Below, one piece after another: positions 57,691 to 64,000 of a DNA stretch of 64,000 bases. A model generated the notes under the pieces. That model made no database searches and had not been told where the DNA came from. It saw nothing but the letters and a program-made list of their open reading frames with translations. Position 1 is the stretch's first letter; every line of letters begins with the position of its first letter. Made by a program: the position numbers and the translations under genes. Origin of the DNA: Pleurotus ostreatus/Saccharomyces cerevisiae fusant. Lineage: Eukaryota; Opisthokonta. The stretch spans positions 496,001 to 560,000 of the forward strand of contig JAMQCK010000001.1 in NCBI GenBank assembly GCA_024196135.1, read 5' to 3'.

Positions 57691-59912
57691 ATGCTTGCAG
57701 TCCGAAGTATCCCCCGTGCACCGGTCAAGTCCGCGTACAGTCGCGCGTTCAGCGCCTCAGCAAGCTGCTCAAAGGAACGGCTTGTGATTCTGGGTTCTGG
57801 CTGGGGTAGCTACGAAGTCCTACGCGGAATCGACAAGAAGCGATGGGGTGCGTAATCCTCACGATATGAGTGGCCCTTGAGAGCTGGTGAAAGGGAAGGG
57901 ATACTAAGGCGCTAATCCTTTATTATCAGATGTCACTGTCGTCTCGCCGAACAGCTACTTCAACTTCACGCCTCTTTTGGCTTCGTGCTCCGTCGGTACC
58001 CTCGAGTTGCGCTGTGCCACCGAGCCTGTGAGGCGGTATGCACCGCAAATTGTAAGGCTTTCTTTCGCTTTCAGCAGATGAGTCCCTAATAGCCTTGCTA
58101 TAGACGTCATACCAGGCTTGGTGCGACAGCATAGACTTCAAGAACAAGACGTTGAAATGCGTGAGTAATTTGAGGCAAAGTGTGCATAAGCTCTACGTAC
58201 TGAACCTTGTGCTCGAAAGATGCCTTCAACACCGCCGGTCCACCCGCGTAGCGAGTCGCGGGTGCCCTCGACCTCTAGCACGTCGGAGTCGACAACAGAC
58301 CGCTCGCAGACGCCTTCTCCGTCATACTCGCCACAGACGGATACACCACCGCCTGCTTCGAACGTTGCATTCACCATACCGTACGATCGTCTTGTTATCG
58401 GCGTCGGCGCATATTCACAGAGTACGTCGTTCGACACATTTGTGGCACGAATGGCACTGATGCTTACTGCTCCTTTGCGCAGCTTTCAACACGCCGGGCG
58501 TAAAGGAGAACGCGCTTTTCCTGAAGGATGTGCGCGATGCGCGTGCTATCAGGGCGAGGATCTTGGACTGTAAGTTGTCCTCTTCTCCCGTCATTGTGGC
58601 TAGAAGCCGACAAGGAACTGCAAAGGCTTTGAGCAAGCAAACCAGCCGACGCTTTCCGACATTGACCGCAGGAATCTATTGAATTTCTGCATCGTCGGGG
58701 GTGGACCGACTGGTGTTGAGTTTGTAAGTACACAGACTCCCATCTTCTCCATACGTATGGCCGTTCCACTATCCTTGCTAACATTGCGTGATAGGCCGCA
58801 GAGCTGCACGACCTCATTCATGCCGAGATTCAGTCGCACTATCCGACCCTCGCAAGAATGGCACGCATCACCTTGTACGATGTGGCGCCAAGTATCTTGG
58901 GGATGTTCGACCGCGAGTTGGTGAAGTGCGTCGTGTCTATTAAGGTCTGCAGTCGGGAAAAGATACTAATTCATTGTCAGCTACACGGAAAACACCCTTC
59001 GCCGCGAAGGCGTCCGCATCCGGACTGGACACCACGTCGAGCGAGTCGAGAGGGTATGCTCCCCCTCCATAACAACCCCCTCCCGCGTACTAAGCTCACC
59101 CCACCACCTAGGACCGCATGATCGTCACCGAACAGGGCGAAGTACCCTTCGGCCTCCTCGTCTGGAGCACCGGCCTCGCGCCCAACCCGCTCGTCAGCTC
59201 GATCACGGAGCTGCAGAAGGACAAGAAGTCCGGAAGGACGATCCAAGTCGACGGGCATCTGAATGCTATTCGCGCGGATGGGACGCCGGATCCGAATATT
59301 TGGGTGATTGGCGATGCGGCGCAGGTGCCGGATGCGATTTTGCCGGCGACGGCGCAAGGTGTGTGCCAATGTTGCGCATTTTGGAAGGGTTTCTGATGAT
59401 TATCCGCCGCGCTCGCAGTTGCAAACCAGCAAGCGAAGTTCCTGACGAGGCAACTCAACCGCATCGCGAAGGACAAGTCCGTAGACCGCGTGTTCGAGTT
59501 CCATAACATGGGCTCGCTGGCGTACATCGGAAACTGGTGCGTGCGTTTCTTTGCTCTTCACCATATCATCCCCGCCCGGCCCCTCCACCCACAACCCCAT
59601 CGCTCTTCGGCCAAATGCTCACCCCCTCCCAGGAAAGCCATCTACGACCGCGGCAGCTCGAAGAACGGCAACGGCGACAAGCCCGCGCCCTTCACGAAGG
59701 AGACGGGCCGCGTCGCCTGGCTGCTCTGGCGCTCGGCGTACTTCACGCGCACGCTGAGTGTGCGTAACAAGATCCTGGTGCCGTTTTATTGGTTCCTCAA
59801 CTGTGAGTATCTGGTGCCAGTGGCGCTGCTCGGGCTGCAGTCTCGCAATGAAAGATGAAGCTGACCGCGTTGCCTTGTAGGGATCTTCGGGAGGGACCTC
59901 ACGAGGTTCTAG
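57691..59912 (+). CDS. Type II (alternative) NADH:ubiquinone oxidoreductase, mitochondrial, 497 aa
   Basis: Twelve exons close in frame: 57691-57847, 57930-58051, 58104-58160, 58220-58421, 58483-58569, 58626-58723, 58795-58925, 58981-59053, 59112-59358, 59419-59536, 59633-59802 and 59881-59912. A presequence ([20 protein letters not shown]) precedes the FAD-binding [15 protein letters not shown] (31-45). The NADH site is [17 protein letters not shown] (233-238 core), and [20 protein letters not shown] is the second FAD motif. It transfers electrons from NADH to ubiquinone without pumping protons; whether it faces the matrix or the intermembrane space is unknown. Exon 4 contains a Ser/Thr/Pro-rich loop of about 45 residues. 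Confidence 0.93.
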
Positions 59913-60443
59913 TATATAGCATAGACAGTCCCGTAGCTCACGGACCATTCATTACAACTATAGAGCGACAGTTCGGCGTAATACATTGACACTCACTCAA
60001 GCTGCTGCCATCTAGCAATGCGAGCCGGTGTTCAGGAAAATGGATGACCGGAAGAAGTGCCTGTGTGCGGTTGACTGACAGAGCACCGGTAGTAGCGAGC
60101 CGGTCTGACTAACTTACCGGAAAGGTGTACTCCGAGCTTCTGAGCATGCTGCGTTCATATCCTCTGGAGCGTGCTCGGAAGAGGGCTGGGCTGGGTCGAA
60201 CGTGTTGAAGCATATGCTCGCCACGTGGTTTCGACCATAAAGTGGGTTGCTACGGGCGCAATGCGCTTTCTGTTTCCTCCTTTCACCATCGTCTTCGCTT
60301 CTCGGGCTCAGAGCTTCATACTGCTAGGTCTTGACACCTCTGCTCTTACCTAGACGTGCCTTATAACGAACTAGATTCTGGACGCACACTCTACTCGCTC
60401 TTCAACTGATTTTTTCGTGTCCGGCAACCCACCTCTCTTCATC
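59913..60443. other. Intergenic, SDR promoter
   Basis: No gene supported. Confidence 0.45.
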
Positions 60444-61854
60444 ATGTCGTCCTCAAACTCGAAGAAAACTGCTCTCATCACTGGGTGGGTCTTCCGAGAC
60501 TGCCCGAAATGCTTACAGCCTGAGCTCGTAGTTCTCCGTATTGACTCGGCCCTGCAGGTGCAGCTCGGGCATTGGCGCCGCTCTCGCTAAGGAGTTCCTC
60601 ACTCAAGGTACGAAACCGTTCACACTACAGTGTACTGCACAAGAGAACTGACAGGACCCTGCTCATCGCACAGGCTTTCACGTCATCGCCACTGCGCGCA
60701 GGCCAGAGGTCCTGAGTGACCTCGCTGCCTTGGGCGCGACGACCATCGCGCTGGATGTCGCCAGCGACGAGTCGGTCGAGCGCGCGAAGGATGAAGTGGT
60801 TGCTTTGACAGGCGGCAGGATCGACATACTGGTCAACAACGCGTAGGTCCACTTTTCGAATATGTTTCTCGTGGTCTCCTGCTAACTTGTTGCTCGTCTC
60901 ACAGAGGAATGTGTACGTACACCTAGTCGGTGATTTGCCTTCAGACTGGGTACTCAATCTTTCCACGTAGCCGAAGGCCACAGCCCCGCCGCCGACCTCG
61001 ACCTCGCGAACGTGCAGGCCATGTTCAACACCAACGTCTTCGGCGCCATGCGCATGGTAAAGGCCTTCGTCCCGCTGCTCGTCGCGTCCGGCGGTGACGC
61101 GCGCATCGCGAACCTGGGCAGCGTGTCGGGCGTGATACCGTACCCCTTCGCTTGCGTGTACGCGTCGACGAAGGCCGCGTTGCACTCGTATAATGATACG
61201 ATTCGGGTGGAGTTGGCACCGTTGGGGTGAGTTTGGCTCAATGTTCTGCTTGCGCGTTGGAGTGTTCTGCTTGTGTAGATGTGAAGCTTCTGATGACGGT
61301 ACTGACTCGATTGTAGGATCAAGGTCATCAACGTGAGCATTTCGAGCCTGTTTGTTAGGCGTCCCCGCTGACCAATTGTCATTCCATAGCTTTGCACAGG
61401 CGGTGTGCAGTCGAACATCACTCGTCAAGCACCACCACGGCCACTCCCAGAGACCTCGTTCTACAAGCCGTTGGAGGAGCACATCCTGAAGATTCGCAGA
61501 TCAACTGTGGAGAGTACGTACTCCGCCAGGCGGGACTAAGCCTGTGCAGATGAGATAACGATGCTGACCTTCCGTACTTCTAGGTGAAGCTCTCCCCGCC
61601 GCGGAGTACGCGAACCTAGTCGTGCGCGAGATCACGAAGCCAAAGCCACGTCCTTGGTTCTGGGCGGGGTCAAGTTCGTTGAAGGTCTGGTTTGTCAGCA
61701 CTTTCCTGCCCCGGTGGTTCATGGTAAGCACTGCGATAGATTCCTCACGAGGTCGAGACGAACTCACAGAAATTGATAGGATGTGACCTGGACCAAGAGG
61801 TTCAGCCTTGTAGCACTGGTTGCGAGCACGGCGGCGCAAAAGAAGATTGCGTAG
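60444..61854 (+). CDS. Short-chain dehydrogenase/reductase, 1-acyl-DHAP reductase-like, 292 aa
   Basis: Exons 60444-60484, 60558-60607, 60674-60842, 60905-60912, 60971-61226, 61317-61332, 61390-61513, 61584-61723 and 61780-61854 close in frame. The classical SDR signatures are complete: TGCSSGIG (13-20), NNAG (85-88), catalytic S140, Y153 and K157 in NLGSVSG and VYASTKAAL. The C-terminal part (FYKPLEEHI, then KPRPWFWAGSSSLKVWF and a hydrophobic end) resembles the NADPH-dependent 1-acyldihydroxyacetone phosphate reductase (Ayr1) group, so a role in lipid synthesis is likely but not proven. An 8-nt and a 16-nt micro-exon are required. A decayed copy lies at 56.5 kb. Confidence 0.88.
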
Positions 61855-62375
61855 ATTATGGGTTGTGGTGTCATAGAGGTCTTGTCCAATGGATTGTCAT
61901 ATACCATCTTGTCTCTCGAAAAAGGGAGAACAAGTCGCTCGCAGCATCACACCGAAGATGTACAAGTTCGCGTCCTCTTCGAGGAGGCCCGCGCAGCAGA
62001 TGATTATTGCCATAAGAGTCATAGGGGGTATGAGACGTGCACAAAAAGGAGACGCATAGTAAAGCATACAACATATGTAGAAGAAGAACGAAGTCAGTGG
62101 TGATAATACAGTAATTGACTGACGAATAATGATATGCACGATGTCCATTGTGATGATGAACGTCTAAAGTGGTGGGAGGGCGTATATTACCATCCCGCGA
62201 GGAGCGAAGCGATAGTCCTGACTCCCGTATTCTCCCCGAGGGAGGGCGTGCCCTGGTAGGCAGCAGAAGCGCCGGAGCGCCGTAATGTACTCGGCGGACC
62301 ATGGAGGCGAGCCGGTGTGGTGACCGTGGTTGTCATCGACCGATACGATATGCGGGGGTTCCATCCCGAGGCAAT
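61855..62375. other. Convergent 3' region
   Basis: AT-richer DNA between the SDR and Clp1 stops. No gene supported. Confidence 0.45.
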
Positions 62376-63549
62376 CTATGACGAGGTAATGGGATGCGAG
62401 GACACGCCGTTGCAGACAGGCCTCGGGCTCGCAGACACCCTCGTCTCGCGCTCCAAGCCCAGCCCAAACCGCTCTGGCGCGCGCGTCGCCACGGCGATCG
62501 CCGCGAGGAGCACCTGCCAGGCGAGCTGCATCGTCGCCCACAGCGCGTCGTCGCTCACGCCCAGCGCACACACGTTCTGCCATAGCCCGTGCACGCGCCC
62601 GACGTGCGCGATGAGAGCCGAGGGTGTGTACTTCGTCCCGATAGCACGCGCATATGCGGCGAGAGGGAAATCCGCCGCCTCCTCTTCTTCAGACAGGGAT
62701 GGAACAGGCTCGGGCAGAAGCGTGCGCAGGAGGCCATCCGCATCGCGCACGTAGAGGTAGCCCAGCAGCAGGGGGAACTGCGCGGGCACAGGGAGGGAGA
62801 TCGCGCGGACGGGAAGGGCGAGCGCGGCGGGGACAGTCGAGATGAGATTTTCGCGTGCGGGGGCGAAGGGCGGGAGGCGCGCGCAGTGCGCAGCGAGGAC
62901 GGCAGAGTGAACGGGAAGTAGCTGAACCTTGCGCGGCGCGCCATTGGCAGGCGGGGGGCCGTGGATGGCGAGCATGTGGGTGGGCGCAGAGGCGGCGCGG
63001 TCGTTGACGATCACGGCGAGCTCGCGCGGAATTTGCGACGCGGGGGCGCAGGGCACGCGGACGCTCTGCACGACTTGGAGCATTCTATGTGATAAGATTC
63101 GTCAGTTCAAGCCCAGGAGGGAACAAAGGGATGCTAAAAACGCACCTTGGACCCAATTGATCCAATGCATTGCGCACAAAGGGGGCGTTTGTTACTTCCC
63201 CGACGGCGCGGAGGGCTTCGGGGGACACGGGCGGAAACGTCGGACGTCTCAGCTCGCGCGGGAGCTGGATCGGGGTGGTGGGGACGGTGGGCGTCGCCGG
63301 GGCAGTCGCGTCGGCCATCTCAATGTCGTTGATCGAAGGAGAGGGGCTCGCGCTTGCATGGTGATGGCGCATATGATCGAGGCTGGTGCGCGGGGTCGTG
63401 ACCAGCTTCGGGAGGCTCGTGCGCTTGTGCGCGGCCTTTGCGGCGTGCTCGACGCGGGTGCGGCGCCGCTTCTGCTGCTCGGCGCGCGAGCGGCGCAGGC
63501 CCGTCGGGGCCTTGTTCTCAGTGTCTGCCTTCAGAGTGCGGAGGACCAT
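62376..63549 (-). CDS. clp1: Clp1 (clampless1)-like developmental protein, 370 aa
   Basis: Exons 63549-63146 and 63084-62376 close in frame. The N-terminal third is basic and disordered (KAPTGLRRSRAEQQKRRRTR), then a segment PELRRPTFPPVSPEALRAVG-like leads to ALDQLGP and the domain shared with the short paralogue at 54990: PTHMLAIHG, AISLPVPAQFPLLLGYLYV, GLWQNVCALGVSDDALWATM. Length fits Coprinopsis Clp1 (about 365 aa), which is induced by the A mating-type homeodomain complex and drives clamp-cell formation. The identification rests on length, composition and the paralogue comparison from memory of the family. It is tail-to-tail with the SDR gene. Confidence 0.58.
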
Positions 63550-64000
63550 GGCGAAGATCAATGTAGGGGCGGGCGATGGATATCAGATAGCGGGGCACCC
63601 TCAGGCAGCTGGTGGTGGCGGGAGACAAGAGTGTAACAGCTTTCAATTCGCAAGCGCCCCGCATTATGTACGATGAGCGAGCAGCGGCACTCGATTGCTT
63701 TCCCACGGGAATGGATTGCTTCTGAGGCTTTGATTGCCCACGCGCCGCCCAAAAGAGGGAATTCTCGAAATTGCCAAGATGGGACACACCCAAGCAAGAG
63801 CAAATAATTCAAGAACTTGCCAAATGCGGCGATGGCGGGCTTTGCGCATGCAAAGTACGTAAACTGAGCGCCAGTTCTTTTGCCATATCGAGAGAGAAGC
63901 CGTCGTCAAGGTCATGGGCCATGAGGTCTTCGGTCGAACGGAGAGGAAACAGCGCTGTTATCTGGCATGGCTGTAGGCGAAAGAGATACTAGATGTCCTG
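63550..64000. other. Window end, promoter region of the Clp1-like gene
   Basis: 451 nt upstream of 63549 (minus). No gene seen up to the window edge. Confidence 0.45.

Overview
The window reads as nuclear DNA of a filamentous basidiomycete (Agaricomycetes, possibly Polyporales). Genes sit on both strands, are cut by many short GT-AG introns (mostly 45-75 nt), and use GC-rich codons. Several families are typical of mushroom-forming fungi: two Clp1 (clampless)-like proteins, a velvet regulator, a DUF6534-type membrane protein and a Zn2Cys6 factor with a Gln-rich tail. No rRNA, tRNA, CRISPR array, viral gene or autonomous transposase was recognised. Exon borders come from splice signals plus reading-frame closure, so single borders may be wrong even where the gene is certain.

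Layout. 0-5 kb: two tandem copies of an unknown gene with a SAP-like C-terminus, a two-TM protein behind a copied promoter block, and a velvet factor. 6-12 kb: an F-box protein, an IML2-family TPR protein (minus) and a methyltransferase with a 22-bp palindrome upstream. 12-18 kb: a doubtful small gene, a TGTGAA repeat block abutting a broken gene, and the DBP4 RNA helicase. 18-26 kb: a convergent paralogue pair, SYF2 and the DUF6534-type protein. 26-38.5 kb: a 15-exon Zn2Cys6 regulator, a REEP/TB2-DP1 protein, a BAH-PHD protein, UPF3 and a 113-residue orphan. 39-40 kb: a 1-kb element with 44-bp terminal inverted repeats and flanking direct repeats. 40-48 kb: a MoCF-fold protein, a Kre9-like GPI protein, a BTG/Tob-like protein, then gene-poor DNA with 21-25-bp tandem arrays. 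48-64 kb: a CRIB protein, an orphan, an FAD oxidoreductase, a Clp1-like paralogue, an SDR relic, a type II NADH dehydrogenase, an intact SDR and a longer Clp1 homologue.

The genes do not form a biosynthetic cluster. Housekeeping RNA genes (DBP4, SYF2, UPF3) and mitochondrial enzymes lie among developmental and regulatory genes (velvet, Clp1, BAH-PHD, Zn2Cys6, BTG/Tob). Local duplication is the main theme: tandem SAP-like genes, a convergent pair with identical intron positions, and a Clp1/SDR neighbourhood in which one SDR copy has decayed. The most discrete previously undescribed object is the TIR element at 38980-39987.
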